From: Stenocarpella maydis
Taxonomy: Eukaryota > Ascomycota > Sordariomycetes > Diaporthales > Diaporthaceae
Direction of reading: 5' to 3'
DNA: 64,000 bases
Assembly (NCBI GenBank): GCA_002270565.1
Contig: NQMI01000007.1
Span: forward strand, 62,001-126,000
Made by a program: the position numbers and the translations under genes. Under the pieces are notes generated by a model, which worked only from the letters and a program-made list of their open reading frames with translations, searched no databases and was not told the origin of the DNA. This document shows positions 12,479 through 24,110 of this stretch, one piece after another (within the stretch, counting starts at the first letter, position 1; each line of letters starts with the position of its first letter).

Positions 12479-15400
12479 ATGGCGTCCCCATTGAGCAACG
12501 ACAAGAACCAGGCGGTGGAGGAGGCCATCGAGGAGGGCGAGGCCCCCAAGCAGGCCAAGTCCGTCCACCGCATCCGCGCGAATTCTACTATAATGCAGCT
12601 GAGCAAGATCCTGGGTGAGTCGAGCCAAGTCAGACCGCAGCAGCTGCGGGGTTGAGTCCCGCCCTCAATGAGGGTGGGCGACATGGACATGTCCGAGATC
12701 ACAGTCCGACGGGTGTGGGAGCACCGCGCCAGGCGTCAGGCCCTTGTATGGTACAACAGATGGCTAACCTTGTTTGTCTTTTGACCTACTGCAGTTGCAA
12801 ACCGAGGAGAAATCCGTAAGTGTTCCCCCCTTCCTGTCACGACCCATTAACCGGTGTCAGTCGTTGTGCGCTCGCTATATTAACACTATTTGCAGCCATT
12901 CGTGTAGGTTCCGTGCAGAGAGAGAAAAAGAGAGCCAGAGGCAGACCCCAGACCCGGGAATCGTAGCCCTGGCGAGAGAGAGCAACAGCAGGACCAAGTG
13001 CTGACAATATTGCCTTCCCCGGCTTTGTAGATCTTCAGAACAGTCAGTATTCTCATGAAACCCGAGCCAATTGGCCTGTGCTGACATGATTTCGCAGGCT
13101 CACGAGCTTTCGCTGCACACCATCGCTGTCTTCAGGTAAGCTGCACGCACACCACTGAGCCCGATACGGCGATTTAGCCACGGCGATAAGGCCAATTGGG
13201 AACCTGAATACTGACTCTCGCAGTTATGAGGACCGTCTCAGCATGCACAGGCAGAGTACGCAGCATTGGCCCTGGTGGTCGGACCTTCATTCCTCCGCCC
13301 TGAAAAAGAAGCTATCGTGGACGAAACTCTAACTTTTGTTTCTGCTGCAGAGGCCGACGAGGCCTACGTCATTGGCAAGCGAGGCCAGTACACCCCTGTT
13401 GGCGCTTATCTCGCAGGCGACGAGATTATCAAGATCGCACTCGAGCATGGCGCCCAGATGATCCACCCTGGTGAGTTTGTCCTGTCATTTACCGACACTT
13501 CTGCATCCCGACGTCTCGCCGGGCTGTGTGCGAAATGAAGATGATCACACACTGACTCTGCGCAAGGTTACGGCTTCTTGTCTGAGAATGCCGAGTTCGC
13601 CAAGAATGTCGAGAAGGCTGGCCTTATCGTAAGTTTTCTCCATCCCTGGTTCCCCGTCATGGCCCTGCATTTCCGCATGTAGCCGTAGCCGAGGTCTCTC
13701 TGACCATCACCGCGGTTTCGCTCAGAGCTGACTTTTGCTTCCCCGAAACAGTTCGTCGGACCTACGGCCGAGGTCATCGACTCGCTCGGCGACAAGGTCT
13801 CTGCCCGAAAGCTCGCCATCAAGGCAAACGTGCCCGTCGTCCCCGGAACGGAGGGCGCAGTAGCCAAGTTCGAGGAGGTCAAGAGCTTCACCGACCAATA
13901 TGGGTTCCCCATCATCATCAAGGCCGCGTATGGCGGCGGTGGCCGTGGTATGCGTGTAGTCCGCGACCAGGAGTCGCTCAAGGAGAGCTTTGAGCGTGCC
14001 ACCTCCGAGGCAAAGTCCGCCTTCGGTAACGGCACCGTCTTTGTCGAGCGCTTCCTCGACAAGCCCAAGCACATCGAAGTCCAGCTGCTCGGAGACAACC
14101 ATGGCAACATCGTGCACCTGTACGAGCGTGACTGCTCCGTCCAGAGGCGGCACCAGAAGGTCGTCGAGATCGCCCCGGCCAAGGACCTGCCCAGTGATGT
14201 CCGCGACGCAATGCTCAACGACGCCATCCGCCTCGCCAAGTCGGTCGGCTACCGCAACGCCGGCACGGCCGAGTTCCTCCTCGACCAGCAGAACCGCTAT
14301 TACTTTATCGAGATTAATCCCCGTATCCAGGTCGAGCATACCATCACCGAGGAGATCACGGGCATCGATATCGTCGCCGCCCAGATCCAGATAGCCGCCG
14401 GCGCCACCCTCGCCCAGCTTGGCCTCACCCAGGACCGCATCTCCACCCGCGGCTTCGCCATCCAGTGCCGTATCACCACCGAGGACCCCGCAAAGGGTTT
14501 CCAGCCTGACACCGGCCGCATTGAGGTCTACCGCAGTGCCGGTGGCAACGGTGTCCGTCTGGATGGTGGCAACGGTTTTGCTGGTGCCGTCATCACTCCT
14601 TACTACGATTCCATGCTCACGAAGATGACCTGCCATGGCTCCACATACGAGATTGCTCGCCGCAAGGTTCTTCGTAGCCTTGTAGAATTTCGCGTTCGCG
14701 GCCTGAGTCCTGAGCCCCTTTTCTTTGTCTTCTTTTACCTATATTTCCCCGGAGCAAATTACTAACTCATAGCAGAGACGAATATTCCCTTCCTAGTGTC
14801 CCTGATGACGAACGAGGTGTTCATCAGCGGCAACTGTTGGACGACGTTCGTGGACGACGAGAAATCTTTATTCGACCTCGTGGGCTCTCAGAACCGTGCG
14901 CAGAAGCTGCTTTCATACCTGGGTGATCTCACAGTCAACGGTAGCAGCATCAAGGGCCAGGTCGGCGAGCCCAAGTTCAAGGGCGAGATTATCATTCCTG
15001 AGCTTTTCGATGATGCTGGCAACAAGATCGATGTTAGCAAGCCCTCAACCAAGGGATGGCGAAGCATCATCCTGGAGCAGGGTCCTGCAGCCTTCGCGAA
15101 GGCTGTCCGTGAGTACAAGGGCACTCTGCTGATGGATACCACATGGAGAGATGCCCACCAGTCTCTGCTGGCCACCCGTGTGCGGACTGTCGACCTGTGC
15201 AACATCGCCAAGGAGACCAGCCACGCCCTGTCGAACCTGTACAGTCTGGAGTGCTGGGGTGGAGCGACCTTTGACGTTGCTATGCGCTTCCTCTATGAGG
15301 ACCCCTGGGACAGGCTGCGGCAGATGCGCAAGCTGATTCCCAACATCCCCTTCCAGATGCTTCTCCGAGGCGCGAACGGTGTGGCATACTCTTCGCTGCC

Positions 15401-17068
15401 CGACAATGCCATTGACCACTTTGTCGAGCAGGCCAAGAAGAACGGTGTCGATATCTTCCGTGTCTTTGATGCTCTGAACGACATTGACCAGCTCGAGGTC
15501 GGTATCAAGGCTGTCCACAAGGCCGGCGGTGTTGTGGAGGGCACTATCTGCTACTCGGGAGACATGCTCAACCCCAAGAAGAAGTACAACCTGCAGTACT
15601 ACCTCGACCTGGTTGACAGGCTCGTCCAGCTCAACATCCACGTCCTTGGCGTCAAGGACATGGCTGGTGTGCTCAAGCCTCACGCCGCGAAGCTGCTGAT
15701 CGGCGCAATCCGCAAGAAGTATCCTGATCTGCCCATCCACGTGCACACGCACGACTCGGCTGGCACTGGTGTCACCTCCATGGTTGCTTGCGCCGAGTAC
15801 GGCGCTGATGCCGTTGACGCGTGCAGTGACAGCATGTCTGGCATGACATCGCAGCCCAGCATCAACGCTCTGCTTGCCTCCCTTGAAGGCACTAACCTCG
15901 ACCCTGGTCTGAACGTCCACCATGTCCGTGCCCTGGACACCTACTGGTCGCAGCTTCGTCTGCTGTACTCGCCATTCGAGGCTCACCTCGCAGGACCCGA
16001 TCCTGAGGTGTATGAACACGAGATACCTGGTGGCCAGCTCACAAACATGATGTTCCAGGCCCAACAGCTGGGTCTGGGCTCCCAGTGGCTCGAGACCAAG
16101 AAGGCTTACGAGGAGGCCAACGACATACTTGGCGATATTGTCAAGGTCACGCCGACATCTAAGGTCGTCGGTGACCTCGCTCAGTTCATGGTCTCCAACA
16201 AGCTGACCGCAGCTGACGTCAGGGCCCGGGCCAAGGAGCTCGACTTCCCCGGCTCAGTCCTGGAGTTCCTTGAGGGTCTTATGGGTCAGCCCTACGGCGG
16301 ATTCCCTGAGCCACTCCGCACAGATGCTCTCCGCGGACGCAGGAAGCTGGACAAGCGCCCCGGCCTTTTCCTCGAGCCCGTCGACTTTGCCAAGGTCAGG
16401 AGCGATCTCCAGAAGAAGTACGGTCCTGAGATCACCGAGTGTGACGTCGCGTCGTATGTCATGTACCCCAAGGTCTTCGAGGACTACAAGGCGTTCACCC
16501 ACAAGTTCGGTGACCTGTCGGTCCTCCCAACCAAGTACTTCCTCACCAAGCCCGAGATCGGCGAGGAGTTCCACGTCGAGCTCGAGAAGGGCAAGGTCCT
16601 CATCCTGAAGCTGCTCGCCATCGGGCCCCTGACTGAGCACACGGGCCAGCGCGAGGTGTTCTACGAGATGAATGGCGAGGTCAGGCAGGTCACAGTCGAC
16701 GACAAGATGGCTAGCGTCGAGAACGTCAGACGCCCTAAGGCCGACCCCACCGACAGCAGCCAGGTCGGCGCCCCCATGGCCGGCGTGCTGGTGGAGCTCC
16801 GCGTCCACGAGGGCAGCGAGGTCAAGAAGGGCGACCCTCTTGCTGTTCTCAGCGCCATGAAGATGGTAAGCCTTTTTCTGTCACCCACAACTCTTATTTG
16901 TCTCTTACAAGTTCCACTCCGAACTATGAGCATGGTACTAATGTGGTGCATCTTCTCTAGGAAATGGTCATCTCCGCGCCCCACAACGGCAAGGTCTCGG
17001 GGCTGCAGGTTCGCGAGGGCGATTCCGTCGACGGCACGGACCTGGTCTGCAAGATCATCAAGGGCTAA
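12479..17068 (+). CDS. PYC: Pyruvate carboxylase
   Basis: ATP- and biotin-dependent enzyme that carboxylates pyruvate to oxaloacetate; in fungi it is usually cytosolic, and no mitochondrial presequence is evident. Eleven predicted exons: 12479-12614, 12795-12815, 12896-12903, 13031-13042, 13098-13135, 13224-13255, 13351-13470, 13567-13628, 13752-14706, 14776-16865 and 16961-17068, giving 1193 residues, the expected length. Domains in order: biotin carboxylase (ILVANRGEIPIR start, [11 protein letters not shown] loop, [16 protein letters not shown]), carboxyltransferase ([29 protein letters not shown]), PYC/OADA domain ([23 protein letters not shown]) and C-terminal biotinyl domain. The biotinylated lysine is residue 1157 in SAMKM; the last intron splits AMKM from EMVISAPH. 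The intron at 14707 needs a weak donor (GTCCTG), but it restores RGLKTNIPFL. The small 5' exons are discussed as a finding. Confidence 0.96.
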
Positions 17069-19725
17069 GGAAAGACCAACCGCCCTGGGGGGAGGGGGCC
17101 TGGGGNAGGGGGGGAGGGGCGTTTGTTCATGTCTTTTCCAGTTCCCGTACCTACAACCCTGAAACAAAAACAAATTGGGTATGGCTGTCTTGAGTGTTAG
17201 ATATCCGTCTTCTCAAAGAGCGTTGGTGGGAAGTTGTAGCAATCAAAATAAGGTCTTTGGCATCGGGGCTGCGTTTATATATGCTGTGAATGTATTCTGT
17301 TATCAACTTTAACGGGCGTTCTTGTAGGGATTCTCTCTGCTCTGCCACTGCCACTATAAGCCTTCTGTCACTGCTGCCAGGAGGTGTGCACCTTTGCTAT
17401 TCGTTCAGAATAGTCTATAAACGAGATCTTAACATACCATACGCTCAGATAGTTCGCCAAATTTCTCGGCCTCTAATTGGTAAATAGTATCTGTATACTG
17501 ATTGGTCTGTATGAGAACCCTAACCTAGAGGGCCCAGGGGCCCTGGGAAAGGGGGCCCTCGCTCTGGGGGCCTTTCCTCTTAGGTACGTTAAGGGCCCTT
17601 CCTCTGGGTATGCAGAGGGCCCTTCCTCTAGGCGCCCGAAGGCCCTATTGGGTAGCATAGAGGGGTTTCACTAGAGGAGCGAGCGAAGCGAGTGATGAGG
17701 GCGAACCCCCTCCACGCCTGTTTAAGCCGTCGTACTTGAATATTGGTGAATATTAGACGAATAGCTCCCAGGGCCCAGAAGGGGCTTTTCACCTGGTACT
17801 GGCGCAGTTGGCACCACGGCGGCTTTTATACCTTAAGCTTGCCTAAACTGGGATATCCCATTACGAAATAGCCCCATCCTGCGTTATCCGGAGGTTACCC
17901 GGAGGACGGTACCTGTCTGCTTGGGCACTTCCGGTGTCACACAAGGAGGTGTCGCGGAACACAACGCCGTGGTACCAGCCAGGACAGACATGTGGCAGCA
18001 GATTGTTCACTCGATGATACTACGGCTTATGGCGCCTAAATAAAGCATGCGGTAACATCCCGCTAATGAAGGAAGTCCATCACACCCTCCATCGTCTTGT
18101 AGGAGGCTGCGGTACCACACATAGGATCTTTTAAGTCACGCTAGTAAAAAGTTATCTCATTTAGAAAGAAGGGGGGGGGGCGGAAAATGGGATGGGGTGT
18201 TGTTTGTCCCACGTGGGCGGAGGAGAGGAGGGCGTCACAAAGAACCCGATGCGAGTGCGTCGAGAATTCCAGGTTGAGCCAACTCCGCCTCACTAGGAGG
18301 GAAAGCCCCATCGGGGCTGGCTCTGGTGTCACGGCTCATAACCTCGCAGAGGAAAACGGATGCACAAAAATTTCACTCTATCTTCAAGTGATTATAAACG
18401 CGGAGTCTCTTTCTCTGAGTATGCATGTGGCTGTCAACCCGGAATAATCTCCGGTTCGAACCAAGACTAATGCTGAAGGACTTTCACAGCAAGGGGAAGA
18501 GCCAGAGCAGGTAGAGGCACAGCCAGAGAGACCTCGTGCGTAGCTTGTCCTCAAATATCTGAAGGAAGTGGGGGCTGGGGGGGGGGAGTTGTTGTCCGGC
18601 TAGCTAAGCATGAACTGGGTGTTGGTGCATCCATTTCACCTCTGCATTTTCAAGTGCAGCCCACCACCCACTACTCTAGAGGTAGCCAGCCAGCAGGCCG
18701 CCACCACAGCTGTGGACCGAGCGGAGCCGCCGGCATTCCGTGGAGAGTTGGGCACCGACAATCTTTTGGTGTCTGCGTGGCGTCGGCGCCAAGTTCTGGG
18801 CAGAGGGCCTTTGTATGATGTTATGCGCGGGCGCTTTGAAGATCGAGAAGAGGAGGGGGGGGGATGAGAATAAGTAAGAGTGGTACACGGCGATGCCAAA
18901 AATGATATGATCACGGGGAAGGTTCCGTCCCCCCCCCCAACCCACCCCGGCCAGATAGAAGCAGAAGCACAGAAGCATACATGCTCGCCGAAGGAGTGCA
19001 TGCATATATGCGGGGTGTTTTGTCTCAGACAGTAGACCCCAGCTGCATGGGGAGCTCACGAGGTCAGGGCGGGAAGACTAGGCTGTATGCTGTGTGCATC
19101 TGCGGTGGGCGGGCTGGGAAACTTAGCCGTTGGCTTTATATGTAGCACCGGGGCGCTGTGGGATTGCTTGGTTCTTGATGGCTTGTCATTGGGAGGCAAT
19201 CCGTGGGGGTCCACCACATCCGGCGTGGGATGGTTGCAGTAGGGCTGAGTGACTGCCGAGCGCGCGGATGCGGTGCCAGGGTGTGTGTATGGTGTGGGTA
19301 GTACTGGTGTCGTGGAACTGCAGATACAGGGGAGAGGGACATAGGATCCTGGACGTTCGGAGCAGGCCCATCTGGCTTTGATGCCGCTAGAAAACAATTC
19401 ATATATTTATACTGCATGCCCAGCCTCTGCTAGTTGGAATTTGCCCCAGTAAACTTGGGCTCGGGTCCGAAGGAGGATGTGGCTGCCGTCCATGGGTATT
19501 GCATGGTTCTGCGTGACCATGATGTGCCCGATTGTGTGTTGCAATGCCTAACGCTGTAGCCAGGAGCCTCTCACTAGGGGCGTCTTATTGATTGCGATGG
19601 TAGTAATTGTATGTGGAAGCAGTTGGCCATTCCTGAACCAGAAAAGTATTATCCAAGAAGCAGACCCAGATGCAAAAAGAATTGTAACTATATGGTTGTT
19701 GGAGATGAATACAACTGTCTGGTCA
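17069..19725. other. 2.7-kb intergenic region with GC-rich repeat
   Basis: This lies between the 3' ends of pyruvate carboxylase (plus) and UDP-glucose dehydrogenase (minus), so both genes end toward it. I find no protein gene. It contains the GGGCCC-rich block near 17.5-17.7 kb, an ambiguous base at 17106 within a G run, and further G runs near 18.17, 18.58 and 18.86 kb. Confidence 0.5.
17520..17720. repeat. GGGCCC-rich palindromic repeat block
   Basis: Within about 135 bp there are five GGGCCC hexamers plus related GGGGCC/AGGCCC variants, some followed by the same TTCCTCT spacer (near 17593 and 17619). The block ends in a GAGCGAGCGAAGCGAGTGA segment and then a GAACCCCCTCC run. Such GC-rich, self-complementary tracts are common inside miniature fungal transposons. 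No matching inverted end was found, so the element type is open. Confidence 0.5.
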
Positions 19726-21978
19726 TCAGAGACCCTTTCCAATGCTGTGAACCTTGAAGCCAAGTGACTTCAGGTAGAGGCTGTCTACCATGTTCCTGCC
19801 GTCAAAGACCCAGCTGTGCTTCTCCATGAGGGCTGCCACCGCCTGCCAGTCAACGACGTCCTTGTCCCCGGACAGCGTAGAGTTTCTCTGGCATTGCCCG
19901 CAGCCTGCTCCGCACGAGTTCCTAGGCACAAACCTCTGCAACGGATCCTCAGCATCAGCAGCCCCTCTGCCCAGTGCGAGGCTCTCGAGTCCGAGTATAC
20001 CCATCTCACTAGGTGAGAAGTCGTGATTTCCGTGCGGCACGAGGCTGGAAAGCGTTTTAGGTGACGGCACTGCAAGTTTATTGAGCGCCACGGCCGCAGT
20101 GCCGCGGAATTGCTGCCACTGGGTAAGTATGCAGACGGCAGAGGCCCCCTCGACGGCGTGCCTCCAGCCGCTGGCAACCTTGATGCGGCTCATCATGGCC
20201 TCATCCCTGACGACCCTTCTGATCTCACCCATGACCTCGTCGGGAGCGCAGCCCGGGTCGAACACGGCGATCTCCCTGGGCTGCTCAAGAGCCAGCTCAG
20301 CGATGATATGCACCGCGACGCTGTTGCGGGTGTCGTTCGTGCTGTCCTTAAAGGCGAAGCCGAAAATGGCAACCTTCTTGCCCCTCAGGGTGCCGTTCAG
20401 CTTGCGGGTGGCCGTCTTGGTAAACCTCTCGCGCTGGTACTGGTTGATGTTCAGCACGCTGGTCCAGTAGTCGGCGACCTCGGGCAGGTGGAGGCACCGG
20501 GCCAGGTACGCCAGGTTGAGTATGTCCTTCTCGAAGCAGCTGCCGCCGAAGCCCACGCCCGCGTGCAGGAACCGGGGGCCCAGGCGCGAGTCGGCGCCCA
20601 GCGCGCGGCTGACCTCCTCGACGTCGGCGCCGAGCTCCTCGCACAGCGCCGAGACGGCGTTGACGCTGCTGATGCGCTGCGCGAGCATTGCGTTGGCGAC
20701 GAGCTTGGCCAGCTCCGATGAGAAGGTGTTGACGGTGATGATGCGCTCGGGCGGCACCCAGGCGGCGTAGACGCCGCGCAGGGCCGCGGCGGCGCGGAGG
20801 CCTGCCAGCCCCGTGCCGCTGCCGATGAGGACCCGGTCCGGCCGCATCAGGTTCGCCACCGCGGAGCCCTCCGCCAGGAACTCTGGGTTCGAGAGGACCT
20901 CAAAGGTCGTGTCCGGCCGGTACTGCTGGAGCTGTTGGGGGCAGGAGGGGTGGGCGTCAGCTTAGACACGTGCTTGGCCCTGGGCCACTGTGTTCTCTGC
21001 TTTCCTCTTCAGGTCCATGGGGTGTTTCAGGGAGTTATGCGAGACATCCCAACGGCTAATGTCATCGACGCTTCCACACAGGATCTCCAGGGCATGAAGT
21101 CCCGCGGCTGTGCAACAAGGGAAGCAAGGGCAAGAAAGGGAGAGGCCTCGTGAAGCAGAGACATGTGACGGCGGGGCCTGTGGCCTTGGGAGAACTTACA
21201 ATGTCTGAAATAATCCTCGCCGTGCCACAAGGGACTGTGCTCTTTTCCACGACCACAGATCCGCTCCTGGCGTTCTTCGCGATTGTCCTCGTCGCCGACT
21301 CTAGGGCCCCAAGATCCGCGCTGGCCCCGGCCCCAACGCCGTACGTCTTGGTGGGTGTATTGACGCAGATGAAGATGATGTCAGCCTCTGAGATGCAAGG
21401 GGTGACATTGGTCGAGAAGACGAGGTTCGGCTTGCGCGCCGGGATGCGAAGGCCGGGCGACTCTTGGATGCCGGGGAGGTCAGTGACAGTGGCCTCCCTG
21501 GTGCCATCGCGCGCGATCCGCACAATCTTTGGCAGGCCTGTCTCGTGGATTGGCAGATGGTTTGAGTTCCAGGCTGCAATGCGCTCCGCGTTGAGGTCCA
21601 CGACGTTGACGGTAATGGACGGGTTATGGTAGGCGATGAGGGCAGCCGTAGGGCCACCTGGATCAGCGTAAGCAGAGGACTAGTGAGATGGTATGAACCA
21701 GAGCGTCTCGTACCAACGAAACCTGCTCCGACGAAGCAGATGTTCCTGACCGGAGGGACCGAGGAGAGCGTCACGATTGTGGTGGCATCTGAGCGGGTGT
21801 GCCGCGGAACTCCATCGAGCTGATCCGGCTTGCGCTCAGGGGACTCGTCACGAGAGCTGGGAGGAGACGTTACCGGTGTGGCCTCATCCGATCCCCAAGC
21901 ATCAGAGGATGACGATGAAATCAGGGTCATTTCGCGCAACAGGGACGGGAAGGTGACTGTATCTGGAATAGCTGCCAT
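19726..21978 (-). CDS. UDP-glucose 6-dehydrogenase
   Basis: Oxidises UDP-glucose to UDP-glucuronate with two NAD+, supplying the uronic acid donor for polysaccharides and the precursor of UDP-xylose. Three predicted exons, 21978-21714, 21657-21200 and 20931-19726, give 642 residues. The start is the ATG reading MAAIPDTVTF; an acceptor-like TTGCAG lies just upstream, so a leader intron is possible. Residues 1-75 are a Ser/Pro-rich extension. The Rossmann GAGFVG is at residues 84-89, followed by GGPTAALIA after the first intron, then FICVNTPTKTYG and EKSTVPCGTA. The catalytic cysteine is residue 373 in GFGGSCFEKD. The C-terminal NAD domain has KVAIFGFAFK and DTRNS. It is longer than typical, with an insertion before WQAVAALMEKHSW. 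Its 5' side faces the GH12 and GT2 genes. Confidence 0.93.
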
Positions 21979-24110
21979 GATGTAGACGGGATCGACGAAG
22001 CCCTGCAAGGAAGTCTGAGGAACACTGAAACGAGCCGGCTGATTGGGTTGGTTGCCAAACGCAGGCTCGGAACTGCTCAGGGCAACAGCAGAAGAGGAGA
22101 GCGCGTCGAGAGTGTGCAGTGTGATCCAGCAGATTTGAAGTCCATCGTCACAATCCCGATGCCGTCGTTATATGTAGTGATCCGGATACCTGCGCATGTC
22201 CGTTGAACACGGATTGGGATGGTCAGCTGGCCACCGCTCACTCTGCCCACTCCGGCCTCCCCGTCATCGATTTGGGCAACCTTGGTCAGTATCTCAAAGA
22301 GTTGCTGGTCATCGCGATTCGCAAATCCCATGTCCCTGTATGAGGCTTGCGTCCAGGCGCAAGTTTTGTTGAGTCAATAACCAGTCTAGCCCTGGCCTTC
22401 GGCCCTCGGCGGGCAAGATGAGCTGCAAAGCACGAGGTATCAACATATCGTCACCCGCGGGCTATCTTTTCCCTATCACATCTTGTCCGCCGTCTGACAA
22501 TCGTCAATCCAGGGACGCCGTGTGCTCATGCTGTGCCAGGCGCTTACGCACCATGTTCCTAGCTTAGCACGGCCTGTTTGATTTGTGTGGGCAAGTAACT
22601 TACGAAGTACCCCATCATCGTCTCGATGTTGCTGGCCGGTCCAGCCTGTCGGAAGTTGTAACAAGTCACAATATGCGACGGCGAAATGCGTACATCCCGG
22701 CCCCAGCTCTGAGACATCTTTGTCTAACGACGCGACATGCGAGCCACGGTGGGGGCAGACCATAGACGTGGTGGAGATCCGATGAAGACCAGCTTTCCAA
22801 AACAACAGGCGCGGCCAGACCCGAATCGAAGGTGGCACGCGGCCAGCCCTGCACACAACATGTCGGTCCTGATCCCCACGCACCCTGGACCTGTCCAGAA
22901 TGTCTCTCCGATCCTGCTCGCGGTGGCTGGCGGAAAGCATGGAGCTCCAAAGGGATTGTCTGTTGTGCTCTTTCGGTTCAGACCGGCTCCGCGCCAGCCA
23001 ACTTTCCTTTTCATCTCCAGCTCCGCCATCCAGAGATATTCTAACACAGGAGCGCTCACATGGCGCCCGAGTGGAGCAATGTAAAGCGTGTTCTGTCACA
23101 CAGAAAGATAGATGATGCAGTCGGAGGTGGTGGATGCGTGCCGGACGTGCGGTAGCGGTGGTGAGGGAAAATTACAACAAAGAAAGAGGAAGAAAAGAGT
23201 CCATCATGGAAGGGCTAGGTGGTTTGGCTTTTTGCTTTTTTGGGTGTGTCACCCGTCGTGGGGCGTAAGCAGAAACGCTCTATTGGATCTGGCACGTTTG
23301 AAAGCCCGCTGGTCGACCTGGATCATGTAAGTACTTAGTTACCTAGTTAGTCTAGTGCACGGATTGGCAATGCGAGTTCGAATGCTCGTGAGCTGTCACC
23401 CCGACTGCAACTTGCATTACAGTGTACGGAACAAAGAAGGTAAAAAGCCAACTGGACGCCGCTGGAATCGGTGGCGTGCTTGCTAGCCATTTCTGCAGGC
23501 GAAAATCAAGGACAAGAACAGCCCAGATTTACCCCCCGCGCGCATTCAAAGCAATTCGAGCAATACCCGTCCATCTTCTACCCGAAGAAGTCCGTGTCAT
23601 TGAGCCTTATCTCAGCCGCACTTTTCAGGTCTGATTCCAGGATCTAAACAGAGATGCGCAGACGTAAGTGGTCGAAGAGACGATGGTTAAAGAATCAAAC
23701 GCGAGGGAATGTCAACATTTCATAAAAGAATTATAACACAATCCTTCCTTCGCGGCTCATTACGTGAACAAACACTGGTACGTGGCAGCTGTGCCACCAG
23801 ACAGCTCGTGGGATATAGTCGCACATCCGCTGCAGCTCTCGATCCTATTGGACTCCCTATGACTGTAGCTCAATGAGACGATTCCTTGCTGTCTGCAGGG
23901 CCCGTGGAGTTTTGCAACGTACCAAGCTCCCAGGCATTAAATGCTACTGTAATAGATCTTTGGCAGTTTTCTGCTGGCATTTCTCCCTAACTTATCGGGA
24001 CCCAATCTCACTCAGTGCCTCCCTTCTCCCCCCAAACTTCAGGGCCTTTTCCCATATCATACATTTCCTCTTCGAAAATCGCCTTGCCTGGTCCAGAGTG
24101 GTCCGAGATA
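21979..24110. other. Divergent promoter region between UDP-glucose dehydrogenase and GH12 genes
   Basis: About 2.1 kb separate the two start codons. An ATG-initiated 84-residue frame on the minus strand (22331-22077) has no recognisable motif and cannot be spliced convincingly into the dehydrogenase, so I leave it unassigned. Other open frames between 22.5 and 23.1 kb overlap on both strands and look like chance. The region probably carries the control elements of both genes. Confidence 0.5.

Noticed and set aside
12037..12702. A 221-codon minus-strand frame over the pyruvate carboxylase promoter and first exon
   Set aside because: It is antisense to a confirmed exon and has no recognisable protein features.
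18420..18470. tRNA-like T-arm sequence CCGGTTCGAACC
   Set aside because: No matching acceptor, anticodon or D arm can be folded around it.
22077..22331. An 84-codon ATG-initiated frame upstream of UDP-glucose dehydrogenase
   Set aside because: No family match recognised, and I could not splice it into the dehydrogenase in frame, so it is recorded but not called.
22476..23115. Overlapping open frames on both strands, including one of 207 codons
   Set aside because: The frames overlap, lack motifs and none has a consistent start or introns.
23340..23410. Possible tRNA around GAGTTCGAATGCTC
   Set aside because: The stem does not pair around a seven-base loop and no acceptor stem is present.
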